A model generated the notes under the pieces. The model was not told where the DNA came from. It saw only the letters and a list, made by a program, of their open reading frames with translations, and ran no database searches. Shown in pieces: positions 1-9,457 of a DNA stretch of 24,502 nt. How positions within the stretch are numbered: the stretch's first letter is position 1; the number at the start of each line of letters is the position of its first letter. The DNA is from Mediterranea massiliensis (GTDB lineage Bacteria; Bacteroidota; Bacteroidia; Bacteroidales; Bacteroidaceae): positions 1-24,502 of the forward strand of contig CATXSD010000035.1 of assembly GCA_958402075.1 (NCBI GenBank). Direction: 5' to 3'. Position numbers and translations under genes: made by a program.

Positions 1-1262
1 ATTACGAGATGCGCAACCTGGCCATCAGCAACCTGCAGGAGCCCGGCTCCACCTTCAAGACTGCCTCCATCATGGTGGCACTGGAGGATGGAAAGATTAC
101 ACCCGACTATACCGTCGACACGGGCAAGGGCATCAAGATGATGTACGGACAGGCCATGCGCGACCATAACTGGTACAAGGGCGGCTACGGTGTCATCGAT
201 GTGAACCGCATCATGGAAGTATCGTCCAACATCGGTGTGTCGAGCATCATCGACCAGTTCTACAAGGACAACCCGCAGAAGTTTGTGGACGGTTTGAAGC
301 GCATGAGCATCGACCAGCCGCTGCATCTGCAGATACCCGGCGAAGGTACCCCAAATATCAAAGGACCGAAAGAAAAGTATTTTGCCAAGACCACCCTGCC
401 GTGGATGAGTATCGGCTACGAAGTGCAGATACCGCCCATCAACATCCTGACCTTCTACAACGCCATTGCCAACAACGGCACCATGGTGCGGCCCCGCTTC
501 GTGACCAAGGCCGTAAAGGACGGCGAGACGGTGGAAGAATACCCGGTCGAAATCATCAACTCCAAGATTTGTTCGGACCACACCCTGGACCAAATACGCA
601 CCATCCTGCAAAATGTCGTCAGCCACGGATTGGCCAAGCCGGCCGGCAGCAGCCAGTTTCACGTATCAGGGAAGACTGGCACGGCACAGATTTCGCAGGG
701 AGCAGAAGGCTATAAAGGCGGCGTCCGCAACCACCTGGTCAGCTTCTGCGGATACTTCCCCTCGGAGCAACCCCGATACAGTTGCATCGTCTCCATCCAG
801 ATCAACAAAGGCATCGCCTCGGGTGGCGGCATGGCAGGAAGCGTATTCGGCAAGATTGCGGAAAGAGTGTATGCCAAGAACCTGCACTTCGACCTGAGCA
901 ATGCCATAGACAGCACCACCAACGTCATTCCCTCCGTCAAGGCCGGTAATCTGAACGAAACGCTCCGTGTGCTGGAAGGTCTGAAGGTCCCTGTACAGAA
1001 GGACTTCAAGCTGGCGGACGGCCACACCATCTGGGGACATGCCCAGCAGTCGCCCAACGCCGTCATCCTACAAACCGAAAGCGAGAAATCGGGACAGGTG
1101 CCCAACGTCATCGGGATGGGAGCCAAAGATGCTGTCTATCTGTTGGAAAGCAAGGGATTGCGCGTACAGGTTTATGGCATCGGCAAAGTGAAAAGCCAGT
1201 CGATAGCTGGCGGAAGCAGGATAGTGAAAGGACAAACCATCAGCCTGCAACTGAGACAATAA
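1..1262 (+). CDS. ftsI: Division-specific peptidoglycan transpeptidase (class B penicillin-binding protein), 5' truncated by the window edge
   Basis: This is the C-terminal part of a class B penicillin-binding protein that cross-links septal peptidoglycan in the periplasm. The open frame runs off the left edge (first whole codon at base 3), so the membrane anchor and dimerisation domain are missing. The three active-site motifs of the family are visible in order: EPGSTFK (SxxK, catalytic Ser codon at 48-50), SSN (222-230) and KTGT (from 672). The last roughly 55 residues (QVPNVIGMGAKDAVYLLESKG onward, from about 1095) form a PASTA domain, which is usual for the Bacteroidetes protein but absent from E. 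coli FtsI. Position directly before murE at the head of a dcw cluster supports the division enzyme rather than an elongation-type PBP2. Identity is firm; only the start is unseen. Confidence 0.95.
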   Translation, partial: YEMRNLAISNLQEPGSTFKTASIMVALEDGKITPDYTVDTGKGIKMMYGQAMRDHNWYKGGYGVIDVNRIMEVSSNIGVSSIIDQFYKDNPQKFVDGLKRMSIDQPLHLQIPGEGTPNIKGPKEKYFAKTTLPWMSIGYEVQIPPINILTFYNAIANNGTMVRPRFVTKAVKDGETVEEYPVEIINSKICSDHTLDQIRTILQNVVSHGLAKPAGSSQFHVSGKTGTAQISQGAEGYKGGVRNHLVSFCGYFPSEQPRYSCIVSIQINKGIASGGGMAGSVFGKIAERVYAKNLHFDLSNAIDSTTNVIPSVKAGNLNETLRVLEGLKVPVQKDFKLADGHTIWGHAQQSPNAVILQTESEKSGQVPNVIGMGAKDAVYLLESKGLRVQVYGIGKVKSQSIAGGSRIVKGQTISLQLRQ

Positions 1263-1335
1263 GGAACAACGAATGAAAAAGAGGAAGAAGCCCAACACGG
1301 ATTCCTCCTCCATAATCCATTATAACGATAGATAT

Positions 1336-2787
1336 ATGAAACTGAACGAATTGTTGAAAGCCATACAGCCGGTAAAAGTGACCGGCAGTACAGACATCGA
1401 GATAACTGGAGTAAACATCGACTCACGACTGGTGGGAACTGGCCACCTGTTCATGGCCATGCGCGGCACGCAGACCGACGGACACGCCTACATTCCCGCC
1501 GCCATCGAAAAAGGAGCGGCAGCCATCCTCTGCGAGGAGATGCCGGAGCAAACCAATCCCGACGTAACCTACATACAGGTCAAGGACAGCGAAGATGCCG
1601 TAGGCAAGGTGGCAACCACCTTCTTTGGCGACCCCACTTCCAAAATGGAACTGGTAGGCGTCACCGGCACCAATGGCAAAACAACCATCGCCACCTTATT
1701 ATATAATGTATTCCGTTACTTTGGCTACAAGGTAGGACTGATATCAACCGTATGCAACTACATCGATGACCAACCGATACCGACCGAACACACCACGCCA
1801 GACCCCATCACCCTGAACCGTCTGCTGGGACAGATGGCCGATGCCGGATGCAAATATGCCTTCATGGAAGTCAGCTCACACTCCATCGCCCAAAAACGCA
1901 TCAGCGGCCTGCGCTTTGCCGGTGGCATCTTTACCAACCTGACGCGCGACCACCTGGACTATCACAAGACGGTGGAAAACTATCTGAAGGCCAAGAAAAA
2001 ATTCTTCGACGACATGCCCAAGGATGCTTTCAGTCTGACCAACCTGGACGACAAGAACGGCCTGGTGATGACGCAGAACACCCGTTCGCACGTATACACT
2101 TACTCGCTCCGCAGCCTGAGCGACTTTAAGGGACGGGTATTGGAATCACACTTCGAAGGCATGTTGCTCGAGTTCAACAACCACGAAGTGGCCGTCCAGT
2201 TCATCGGGCGCTTCAACGCATCCAACCTGCTGGCCGTATTCGGTGCCGCCGTCCTGTTGGGCAAAAAAGAGGAAGACGTGCTGGTGGCACTGAGCACCCT
2301 CCACCCGGTAGCCGGACGCTTCGATGCCGTTCGCTCGCCGAGCAAAGGATTCACAGCCATCGTCGACTACGCCCATACGCCCGATGCATTGGTCAACGTA
2401 CTGAACGCCATTCATGGTGTATTGGAAGGCAAAGGAAAAGTCATCACCGTAATAGGCGCCGGCGGTAACCGTGACAAAGGCAAGCGCCCCATGATGGCCA
2501 AGGAGGCTGCCCGCTTGAGCGACCGCGTCATCATCACCAGCGACAACCCGCGCTTTGAAGAGCCGCAGGACATCATCAACGACATGCTGGCCGGACTCGA
2601 CCAGAACGACCTGCAGAAGACCATCAGCATCGTAAACCGCCACGAAGCCATCAAGACGGCCTGTCTGCTGGCACAGCCGGGCGATGTCGTGCTGGTAGCT
2701 GGCAAGGGGCACGAGAACTACCAGGAAATCAAAGGAGTAAAACATCACTTCGACGACAAGGAAGAACTCCTGAAGATTATGAACTGA
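1336..2787 (+). CDS. murE: UDP-N-acetylmuramoyl-L-alanyl-D-glutamate--2,6-diaminopimelate ligase
   Basis: MurE adds the third stem-peptide residue to UDP-MurNAc-L-Ala-D-Glu in the cytoplasm, using ATP. The 483-residue product has the Mur-ligase P-loop VTGTNGKTT (residues 109-117, Lys115) and the motif DNPR (residues 403-406). In this family DNPR marks meso-diaminopimelate as substrate rather than lysine. I chose the ATG at 1336 because the product then begins MKLNELLKAI, a normal MurE start. An in-frame ATG at 1273 would add 21 charged, low-complexity residues that do not look like MurE. It lies 73 bases after ftsI and 40 bases before mraY in the same operon. No ribosome-binding site is evident, as is common in Bacteroidetes. 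Confidence 0.96.
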   Translation: MKLNELLKAIQPVKVTGSTDIEITGVNIDSRLVGTGHLFMAMRGTQTDGHAYIPAAIEKGAAAILCEEMPEQTNPDVTYIQVKDSEDAVGKVATTFFGDPTSKMELVGVTGTNGKTTIATLLYNVFRYFGYKVGLISTVCNYIDDQPIPTEHTTPDPITLNRLLGQMADAGCKYAFMEVSSHSIAQKRISGLRFAGGIFTNLTRDHLDYHKTVENYLKAKKKFFDDMPKDAFSLTNLDDKNGLVMTQNTRSHVYTYSLRSLSDFKGRVLESHFEGMLLEFNNHEVAVQFIGRFNASNLLAVFGAAVLLGKKEEDVLVALSTLHPVAGRFDAVRSPSKGFTAIVDYAHTPDALVNVLNAIHGVLEGKGKVITVIGAGGNRDKGKRPMMAKEAARLSDRVIITSDNPRFEEPQDIINDMLAGLDQNDLQKTISIVNRHEAIKTACLLAQPGDVVLVAGKGHENYQEIKGVKHHFDDKEELLKIMN

Positions 2788-2827
2788 ACAACAACCATTC
2801 ATTGTATATTGTAAACGATTCATTGCT

Positions 2828-4096
2828 ATGTTATATTATTTGTTCCATTGGCTTGACCAGTATGACTTCCCGGGTGCGGGTATGTTCGGCTATACGTCGT
2901 TCCGCGCCTTGATGGCCATCATCCTGGCTCTGCTGATTTCTACAATCTGGGGTGACAAATTCATCCATCTGCTGAAACGGAAACAGATTACCGAAACCCA
3001 ACGCGATGCCAGCATCGACCCGTTCGGAGTAAACAAGGTAGATGTTCCCAGCATGGGAGGCATCATCATTATCTTTGCCACCCTCATTCCCTGTCTGCTG
3101 CTGGGCAAGCTGGGGAACATCTACATGATACTGATGCTCGTCACCACCGTGTGGCTGGGTTCGCTGGGCTTTGCCGACGACTACATCAAGATATTCAAGA
3201 AAGACAAGGAAGGTCTGCACGGCAAGTTCAAGATTATCGGGCAGGTGGGACTGGGACTGATTGTAGGACTTACCCTTTACCTCAGTCCGCAGGTTGTCAT
3301 CCGCGAGAACATCGAGGTGGAACAACCCGACGGACAGATTGAAGTGGTACATGCCGCCAAGGAAATCAAGGCAACGCAAACGACCATCCCTTTCTTCAAA
3401 AGCAACAACCTGGACTATGCCGACATCATGGGCTTTCTGGGTGACCATGCGCAGACGGCCGGATGGATCTTGTTCGTCATCGTTACCATCTTCGTGGTTA
3501 CGGCCGTGAGCAACGGTGCCAACCTGAACGACGGCATGGACGGCATGGCGGCAGGCAACTCAGCCATCATCGGACTGACGCTGGGCATTCTGGCCTATGT
3601 GTCGAGTCACATCGAATATGCAGGCTACCTGAACATTATGTATATTCCAGGTTCTGAAGAGCTGGTTATCTTCGTCTGTGCCTTTATTGGTGCCCTCATC
3701 GGTTTCCTGTGGTACAACGCCTACCCGGCCCAAGTATTCATGGGCGATACGGGCAGCCTGACCATCGGAGGAATCATTGCCGTCTTTGCCATCATCATCC
3801 ACAAGGAACTGCTGATACCAATCCTTTGCGGCATCTTCCTGGTAGAGAACCTGTCCGTCATCCTGCAACGGGTGTACTACAAGGCCGGCAAACGGAAAGG
3901 CGTCAAGCAGCGCCTGTTCAAACGGACCCCGATACACGACCACTTCCGAACAGGCATGAACCTGATTGAGCCGGGATGCAGGGTCGTGTTCACCAAACCC
4001 GAACAGCTGTTCCATGAATCGAAAATCACCGTCCGCTTTTGGATCGTGACCATCATTCTGGCAGCCATTACCATTATAACATTGAAGATCAGATAA
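2828..4096 (+). CDS. mraY: Phospho-N-acetylmuramoyl-pentapeptide transferase
   Basis: MraY is the polytopic inner-membrane enzyme that moves phospho-MurNAc-pentapeptide from UDP to undecaprenyl phosphate, making lipid I. The 422-residue product has many hydrophobic segments and the family's catalytic aspartates: the DD pair at residues 117-118 (FADDYIK) and NDGMDG (Asp235, Asp238), followed by FMGDTGSL and the basic loop TPIHDHFR (His370, His372). The E. coli enzyme has HHH where this one has HDH. It is longer than the roughly 360 residues of the E. coli enzyme, mainly because of a hydrophilic insert near residues 157-195 in a periplasmic-side loop; I believe this is typical of the Bacteroidetes form. 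Only 8 bases separate its stop codon from murD. Confidence 0.96.
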   Translation: MLYYLFHWLDQYDFPGAGMFGYTSFRALMAIILALLISTIWGDKFIHLLKRKQITETQRDASIDPFGVNKVDVPSMGGIIIIFATLIPCLLLGKLGNIYMILMLVTTVWLGSLGFADDYIKIFKKDKEGLHGKFKIIGQVGLGLIVGLTLYLSPQVVIRENIEVEQPDGQIEVVHAAKEIKATQTTIPFFKSNNLDYADIMGFLGDHAQTAGWILFVIVTIFVVTAVSNGANLNDGMDGMAAGNSAIIGLTLGILAYVSSHIEYAGYLNIMYIPGSEELVIFVCAFIGALIGFLWYNAYPAQVFMGDTGSLTIGGIIAVFAIIIHKELLIPILCGIFLVENLSVILQRVYYKAGKRKGVKQRLFKRTPIHDHFRTGMNLIEPGCRVVFTKPEQLFHESKITVRFWIVTIILAAITIITLKIR

Positions 4097-4104
4097 CTTT
4101 AGAT

Positions 4105-5439
4105 ATGAACAGAATTGTAGTTTTAGGAGCCGGCGAAAGCGGCGCAGGTGCTGCCGTGCTGGCAAAAGTGAAAGGTTTCGACACTTTTGTTTCAGACATG
4201 GGTGCCATCAAGGACAAGTACAAAGAACTGTTGAACAAGTATGACATTCCCTGGGAAGAGGGAGGACATACGGAAGAAAAGATTCTGAATGCTGATGAAG
4301 TCATCAAGAGCCCTGGCATCCCCAACAATGCTCCCCTGGTACTGAAGCTGAAGGAACAAGGGACACCCATCATTTCCGAAATAGAATTTGCCGGACGCTA
4401 TACGAAGGCCAAAATGATCTGCATCACCGGATCGAACGGTAAGACCACGACCACATCGCTTATCTACCACATCTTCAAAAGCGCCGGCATGAACGTCGGC
4501 CTGGCCGGCAACATCGGTAACAGCCTGGCTCTGCAGGTAGCCACCGAACAACACGACTATTACGTCATCGAACTGAGCAGCTTCCAGCTGGACAACATGT
4601 ATAAGTTCCGTGCCAACATTGCCGTGCTGATGAATATTACGCCCGACCATCTGGACCGCTACGACTACTGCATGCAGAACTATGTAGACGCCAAGTTCCG
4701 CATCACCCAGAACCAGACCGAGGACGATGCGTTCATCTACTGGAACGACGACCCCATCATCCGACGTGAACTGGCCAAGCACGGTTTGAAGGCTCACCTC
4801 TACCCCTTCTCTGCCGTCAAGGAAGACGGTGCTATCGCCTATGTGGAAGACGGCGAAGTGGAAATCAACACTCCCATCGCCTTCAACATGGAACAGGAAG
4901 AACTGGCTCTGCACGGCACACACAACCTGTACAACTCACTGGCTGCCGGCATTTCGGCCAATCTGGCCGGTGTGAAGAATGAAGACATCCGCAAGGCCTT
5001 GTCCGATTTCCAGGGAGTTCCCCATCGGCTGGAAAAGGTAGCTACCGTACGTGGCGTCCACTTCATCAACGACTCCAAGGCTACCAACGTCAACTCTTGC
5101 TGGTATGCCCTGCAAAGCATGACCACCAAAACCATACTGATTTTGGGAGGCAAGGACAAGGGCAATGACTATAAGGAGATAGAGGACCTGGTACGAGAAA
5201 AATGCTCGGCATTGGTCTACCTGGGACTTCACAATGAAAAGCTGCATGAGTTTTTCGATCGTCTGGGACTGCCGGTAGCCGACGTACAGACGGGCATGAA
5301 GGATGCCGTAGACGCCGCTTTCCACCTGGCCAAGAAAGGAGAAACCGTCCTGCTGAGTCCCTGCTGTGCTTCGTTCGACCTGTTCAAGAGCTACGAAGAC
5401 CGAGGCGACCAGTTCAAAGCCTGCGTACGGGCCTTATAA
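4105..5439 (+). CDS. murD: UDP-N-acetylmuramoyl-L-alanine--D-glutamate ligase
   Basis: MurD adds D-glutamate to UDP-MurNAc-L-Ala in the cytoplasm with ATP hydrolysis. The 444-residue product starts with the UDP-binding loop VLGAGESG, carries the P-loop TGSNGKTTT (residues 108-116, Lys113) and the central-domain signature NITPDHLDRYD, and has the C-terminal Mur-ligase domain with the usual LILGGKDKG segment. The start at 4105 is set by the GAGESG loop having to sit at the extreme N-terminus and by the mraY stop just upstream. The frame stays open further upstream, inside mraY, but that extension is not MurD-like. Length fits the family. Confidence 0.96.
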   Translation: MNRIVVLGAGESGAGAAVLAKVKGFDTFVSDMGAIKDKYKELLNKYDIPWEEGGHTEEKILNADEVIKSPGIPNNAPLVLKLKEQGTPIISEIEFAGRYTKAKMICITGSNGKTTTTSLIYHIFKSAGMNVGLAGNIGNSLALQVATEQHDYYVIELSSFQLDNMYKFRANIAVLMNITPDHLDRYDYCMQNYVDAKFRITQNQTEDDAFIYWNDDPIIRRELAKHGLKAHLYPFSAVKEDGAIAYVEDGEVEINTPIAFNMEQEELALHGTHNLYNSLAAGISANLAGVKNEDIRKALSDFQGVPHRLEKVATVRGVHFINDSKATNVNSCWYALQSMTTKTILILGGKDKGNDYKEIEDLVREKCSALVYLGLHNEKLHEFFDRLGLPVADVQTGMKDAVDAAFHLAKKGETVLLSPCCASFDLFKSYEDRGDQFKACVRAL

Positions 5440-5467
5440 GGAAAGGACAGAAGCATACGGTCCTTCC
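5440..5467 (+). other. Imperfect hairpin between murD and ftsW
   Basis: GGAAAGGAC (5440-5448) can pair with GTCCTTCC (5460-5467) with one bulged A and an 11-base loop, directly after the murD stop codon. It is followed by a run of A, not T, so it is not an intrinsic terminator for the operon. A role in mRNA processing or stability is possible but is inference only. Confidence 0.4.
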
Positions 5468-5505
5468 AAAAAAACGAAAAGTAGAACTTCTAAATTCTGA
5501 ATAAA

Positions 5506-6814
5506 GTGGATTTACTGAAAAGCATATTCAAAGGCGACAAGGTGATATGGATTATCTTTCTGGTACTCTGTCTCATCTCCATCACCGAGGTATTCTCCGC
5601 CGCTTCTACACTGACCTATAAAAGCGGCGACCACTGGGGCCATCACCCAGCACACCATCCTGCTGTCTATTGGAGCCTTGATTGTTGTGTTTGTACACAA
5701 CATTCCCTACAAGTGGTTTCAGGCACTTCCCTATCCGTTGCTGCTGGTATCCATTGTACTGCTGCTCTTCGTAATGGTTACAGGCTTCGTCACAGGCGAC
5801 CGCATCAATGGTGCAGCCCGCTGGATGACCTTCATGGGAGTTCAGTTCCAACCGTCGGAACTGGCCAAGATGGGAGTCGTGATGGGAACAGCCGTCATCT
5901 TGTCACGAGGACAGGATGAAAACGGGGCCTCTCCCAAGGCATTCAAACGCATCATGATCATGACGTGCATCGTCTGCGGCCTCATCTTGCCTGAGAATTA
6001 CTCAACCGGTGTGCTGCTTTTCAGTACCGTCTACCTGATGATGTTCATCGGACGTGTACAAGCCAAAAAGCTGCTGATGCTGGGAGGCGGATTGGTTGGA
6101 CTGGTTGTACTGTTCGTATCCTTCCTGCTGGCTACCCCCAATGATACGCTGGAAAAGATTCCGATGGGACACCGCTTCACAACGGTCAAGGCACGTATCG
6201 TAGACTTCGCATACGCCAAGGAAGTACCGGCGGCCAAATTTGACATTGACGGCGATGCACAGGTAGCGCATGCCCGCATTGCTGTAGCCACCAGCCACGT
6301 CGTCGGCAAGGGGCCGGGCAACTCCGTACAGCGCGACTTCCTGAGTCAGGCCTATTCGGATTTCATTTATGCCATCATCATTGAAGAACTGGGATTGATT
6401 GGCGGCATCGTTGTCGTCTTTCTTTATGTTTGCCTGCTGATACGCGTCGGACGCATTGCCAAGAAGTGCGACCGGACGTTTCCCGCCTTTCTGGTGATAG
6501 GCATCGCCCTACTGCTGGTAACCCAAGCTCTGTTCAACATGATGGTAGCCGTGGGACTGGCTCCCGTCACCGGACAACCGCTGCCGCTCATCAGCAAGGG
6601 AGGTACATCCACCTTCATCAACTGCGCCTACATCGGCATGATACTGAGCGTAAGCCGATATACCGCCCAACTGGAGGAACAGCGCCTGCACGACGCGCAA
6701 ATCCCCATGCAGATAGAAACGGGCGACAAGACAACAACCGAGCAGCCGTCTGCCGGTCAGGAGGCCGAAGAACCTACATCCAAGCTTCTGAACAGTGACA
6801 GTGAATTCAAATAA
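5506..6814 (+). pseudogene. ftsW: Lipid II polymerase FtsW (SEDS family), reading frame interrupted near 5641
   Basis: FtsW polymerises lipid II at the septum together with FtsI. The N-terminal part reads from a GTG at 5506 (MDLLKSIFKGDKVIWIIFL, first membrane helix) to about base 5640 (YKSGDHWG). The family sequence then continues one frame later, from 5642 (ITQHTILLSIGALIVVFVHN). Later motifs are intact: NGAARW, FQPSELAK, GKGPGNS, DFIYAIIIEELG and PLPLISKGGTS. Restored, the protein would have about 435 residues in the dcw position expected for ftsW. As written, translation from 5506 leaves the family sequence after about 45 residues and stops at 5919. The break sits in GGGGCC; GGGGCCCC would give W-G-P-I-T, which I recall from related FtsW proteins, so a two-base loss or sequencing error in adjacent G and C runs is the simplest cause. 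Confidence 0.85.
5678..6814 (+). CDS. ftsW: 3' reading frame of ftsW, the portion an automatic gene caller would report
   Basis: This 378-residue frame begins at an internal ATG (MIVVFVHNIPYKWFQ) just after the frame break and holds most of the SEDS transmembrane domain, including the extracellular-loop motif GKGPGNS and the C-terminal LPLISKGGTS signature. If the frameshift is real, it could only be translated by internal initiation or ribosomal frameshifting, and would lack the first membrane helix. No ribosome-binding site precedes 5678, and the frame stays open upstream of it to 5642 with good FtsW sequence, so I do not believe 5678 is a natural start. It ends 24 bases before murG. Confidence 0.6.
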   Translation: MIVVFVHNIPYKWFQALPYPLLLVSIVLLLFVMVTGFVTGDRINGAARWMTFMGVQFQPSELAKMGVVMGTAVILSRGQDENGASPKAFKRIMIMTCIVCGLILPENYSTGVLLFSTVYLMMFIGRVQAKKLLMLGGGLVGLVVLFVSFLLATPNDTLEKIPMGHRFTTVKARIVDFAYAKEVPAAKFDIDGDAQVAHARIAVATSHVVGKGPGNSVQRDFLSQAYSDFIYAIIIEELGLIGGIVVVFLYVCLLIRVGRIAKKCDRTFPAFLVIGIALLLVTQALFNMMVAVGLAPVTGQPLPLISKGGTSTFINCAYIGMILSVSRYTAQLEEQRLHDAQIPMQIETGDKTTTEQPSAGQEAEEPTSKLLNSDSEFK

Positions 6815-6838
6815 GCACATATATAATAAGGTGAAAAT

Positions 6839-8005
6839 ATGAAGGAGAACAACAATCATAACCATCCGCACATCATCATCAGCGGAGGCGGTACGGGAGG
6901 TCATATCTTCCCGGCCGTATCCATTGCCAACGCCATCCGTGAACTGTGCCCCGAAGCAGAAATCCTGTTTGTCGGTGCGGAAGGAAGAATGGAAATGCAA
7001 CGCGTACCTGATGCCGGCTACCGCATCATCGGTCTGCCGGTAGCAGGTTTCGACCGGCAACATCTGTGGAAAAACTTTGCCGTCATCATCAAGTTGCTGC
7101 GCAGCCAATGGAAAGCCCGCAAAATCATCAAGGAATTCCGTCCGCAAGTAGCGGTAGGAGTAGGCGGATATGCCAGCGGCCCGACACTGAAGACAGCCGG
7201 TATGATGGGTATCCCCACCCTGATACAGGAACAGAACTCATATGCGGGAGTGACCAACAAGCTGCTGGCTCAAAAAGCTGACCGCATTTGCGTGGCCTAC
7301 GAAGGAATGGAAAAGTTCTTCCCGGCCGAGAAGATTCTGCTGACGGGCAATCCCGTGAGACAAACCCTGCTCAACGACCCGATTACGCGTGAAGAAGCGG
7401 CCCATCTGTTCAGTCTTGACCCTAGCCGGAAGACCATCCTGATTCTGGGAGGCAGTCTGGGAGCCCGTACTATCAACCAGACATTGACAGCCGGACTGGC
7501 ACAAATCAAAGCCCATCCCGAAGTACAGTTCATCTGGCAAACCGGCAAGATATACATCGAACAGGTGAAAGCCGCCATTACGGCATTTACAGGTGAAGCT
7601 GTCCGCAACACTCGTGTTGGCAGTCTGCCCAACCTGTATGTGACCGATTTTATCAAGAACATGAACAGTGCCTACACACTGGCCGACCTGGTCATCTCGC
7701 GGGCTGGCGCCGGATCCATTTCCGAGTTCTGCCTCCTGGGCAAGCCGGTCATTCTGGTCCCTTCGCCCAACGTTGCCGAAGACCACCAGACCAAAAACGC
7801 ATTAGCGCTGGTCAACAAAGATGCCGCCCTGTATGTCAAAGATGCTGAGGCACAAGAGAAACTGCTTGACACGGCTCTGGCAACAGTAGCCGATGATGAG
7901 CAGCTGAAGCAACTAAGTCAAAATATCAGCAAGCTTGCCCTGCCCGACTCGGCCCGCATCATCGCACAGGAAGTGCTCAAGCTGATAAAGGAAAAAGAAA
8001 AATAA
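6839..8005 (+). CDS. murG: UDP-N-acetylglucosamine--N-acetylmuramyl-(pentapeptide) pyrophosphoryl-undecaprenol N-acetylglucosamine transferase
   Basis: MurG is the peripheral membrane glycosyltransferase that adds GlcNAc to lipid I, giving lipid II. The 388-residue product has the N-terminal glycine loop GGGTGGH (residues 16-22), the second-domain loop GGSLGAR, and the UDP-GlcNAc-binding stretch ISRAGAGSISEF followed by GKPVILVPSP and EDHQTKNA. The first ten residues are a short Asn/His-rich tail ahead of the conserved fold, slightly longer than usual; no other start fits better. It lies between ftsW and murC, 26 bases before the latter. Confidence 0.96.
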   Translation: MKENNNHNHPHIIISGGGTGGHIFPAVSIANAIRELCPEAEILFVGAEGRMEMQRVPDAGYRIIGLPVAGFDRQHLWKNFAVIIKLLRSQWKARKIIKEFRPQVAVGVGGYASGPTLKTAGMMGIPTLIQEQNSYAGVTNKLLAQKADRICVAYEGMEKFFPAEKILLTGNPVRQTLLNDPITREEAAHLFSLDPSRKTILILGGSLGARTINQTLTAGLAQIKAHPEVQFIWQTGKIYIEQVKAAITAFTGEAVRNTRVGSLPNLYVTDFIKNMNSAYTLADLVISRAGAGSISEFCLLGKPVILVPSPNVAEDHQTKNALALVNKDAALYVKDAEAQEKLLDTALATVADDEQLKQLSQNISKLALPDSARIIAQEVLKLIKEKEK

Positions 8006-8031
8006 TCACCCATCAATGAGTATTTGAGAAA

Positions 8032-9411
8032 ATGAATATAGAAACTATACAATCCGTTTATTTCGTCGGTGCCGGAGGTATCGGCATGAGCGCCCTGATA
8101 CGCTACTTCCTGTCGAAAGGAAAACGCGTAGCAGGATACGACCGCACGCCCAGCGAACTGACTGCCAGACTGATCGCTGAAGGAGCTACCATCCACTATG
8201 AAGAAGATGCCAGCCTGATACCGGACTGGTGCAAGGACAAAGCCACAACACTGGTCGTATATACTCCTGCCATTCCTCACGAGCATGCCGAACTGAACTA
8301 CTTCCGCACCCAGGGCTTTGAAATCCACAAGCGCGCCCAGGTGCTGGGCATCATTACCCGCAGCAGCAAGGCACTCTGCGTAGCCGGCACACATGGCAAG
8401 ACCACCACCAGCACCATGGCAGCCCATCTGCTGCATCAGTCGTCCATAGGATGTACCGCCTTCCTCGGAGGTATCTCAAAAAATTATGGAACCAACCTGC
8501 TCCTGTCACAGGATAGCCCATATACAGTCATCGAAGCCGACGAGTTCGACCGTTCTTTCCATTGGCTCTCACCTTACATGAGCGTCATCACAGCTACCGA
8601 TTCCGATCATCTGGACATTTATGGTACCCGCGAAGCCTACCTGGAAAGTTTCCGCCACTACACCACGCTCATCCAGCCGGGCGGTGCGTTGATCATACAC
8701 GAAGGACTGGCCCTACAGCCCGATGTACAGCCGGGCGTAAGGACTTATACCTACAACCGCGAAAGTGGAGACTTCCATGCCGAGAATATCCGAATCGGAG
8801 GCGGTGAAATCTTTCTGGACTTCGTAGCCCCCGACACACGCATCAACGACATTCAGTTGGGCGTGCCCATCAGCATCAACATCGAAAACGGAGTGGCAGC
8901 CATGGCTTTGGCCCATCTGAACGGCGTTACGGACGAAGAGATCAAACGCGGCATGGCCAGTTTCCAGGGAGTGGACCGCCGCTTCGACTTCAAACTGAAG
9001 ACCGACCGCATCGTCTTCCTCAGCGACTACGCCCATCACCCGGCCGAAATTGCCCAAAGCGTGAAGTCTATCCGCGAGCTGTATCGGGACAAAAAGATCA
9101 CCGCTATCTTCCAGCCGCACCTGTACACCCGCACACGCGATTTCTATCACGAGTTCGCCGACAGCCTCTCGCTTCTCGACGAGGTGATACTGACCGACAT
9201 CTATCCGGCACGCGAACAACCGATACCCGGTGTCAGCAGTCGGCTCATCTACGACAATCTGCGCCCGGGCATCGAGAAATGTATGTGCCGGAAAGAAGAT
9301 ATCCTGAATCTGCTTGAACACAAGGATATCGAGGTACTGATTGTATTGGGTGCCGGCGACCTGGACAACTATGTGCCCGAGATTACCCGCCTGCTGGAAA
9401 AGCGATGCTGA
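8032..9411 (+). CDS. murC: UDP-N-acetylmuramate--L-alanine ligase
   Basis: MurC performs the first stem-peptide ligation, joining L-alanine to UDP-MurNAc in the cytoplasm. The 459-residue product opens with the nucleotide-sugar loop VGAGGIGMS (residues 12-20) and has the P-loop GTHGKTT (residues 119-125); the His in this loop separates MurC from MurD and MurE. The central-domain segment EADEFDRSF and the C-terminal YAHHPAEI and FQPHLYTRT stretches are also typical of MurC. The reading frame is complete and of normal family length, 46 bases before ftsQ. Confidence 0.96.
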   Translation: MNIETIQSVYFVGAGGIGMSALIRYFLSKGKRVAGYDRTPSELTARLIAEGATIHYEEDASLIPDWCKDKATTLVVYTPAIPHEHAELNYFRTQGFEIHKRAQVLGIITRSSKALCVAGTHGKTTTSTMAAHLLHQSSIGCTAFLGGISKNYGTNLLLSQDSPYTVIEADEFDRSFHWLSPYMSVITATDSDHLDIYGTREAYLESFRHYTTLIQPGGALIIHEGLALQPDVQPGVRTYTYNRESGDFHAENIRIGGGEIFLDFVAPDTRINDIQLGVPISINIENGVAAMALAHLNGVTDEEIKRGMASFQGVDRRFDFKLKTDRIVFLSDYAHHPAEIAQSVKSIRELYRDKKITAIFQPHLYTRTRDFYHEFADSLSLLDEVILTDIYPAREQPIPGVSSRLIYDNLRPGIEKCMCRKEDILNLLEHKDIEVLIVLGAGDLDNYVPEITRLLEKRC

Positions 9412-9457
9412 ACGCATCGGCAAACTATCACATAGAATTCGGAAACAACCCAAAGAT

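Noticed and set aside
1273..1335. Upstream ATG for murE at 1273
   Set aside because: It adds 21 Lys/Ser-rich residues with no similarity to MurE, while the ATG at 1336 gives the normal N-terminus.
5440..5467. Intrinsic terminator between murD and ftsW
   Set aside because: The hairpin has a bulge and is followed by A, not T, so it would not terminate rightward transcription; the operon context also argues against it.
5632..5650. Programmed +1 ribosomal frameshift in ftsW
   Set aside because: There is no slippery codon pair, in-frame stop or stimulatory SD-like element at the shift point; a sequence error or mutation is simpler. The break itself is reported as a finding.
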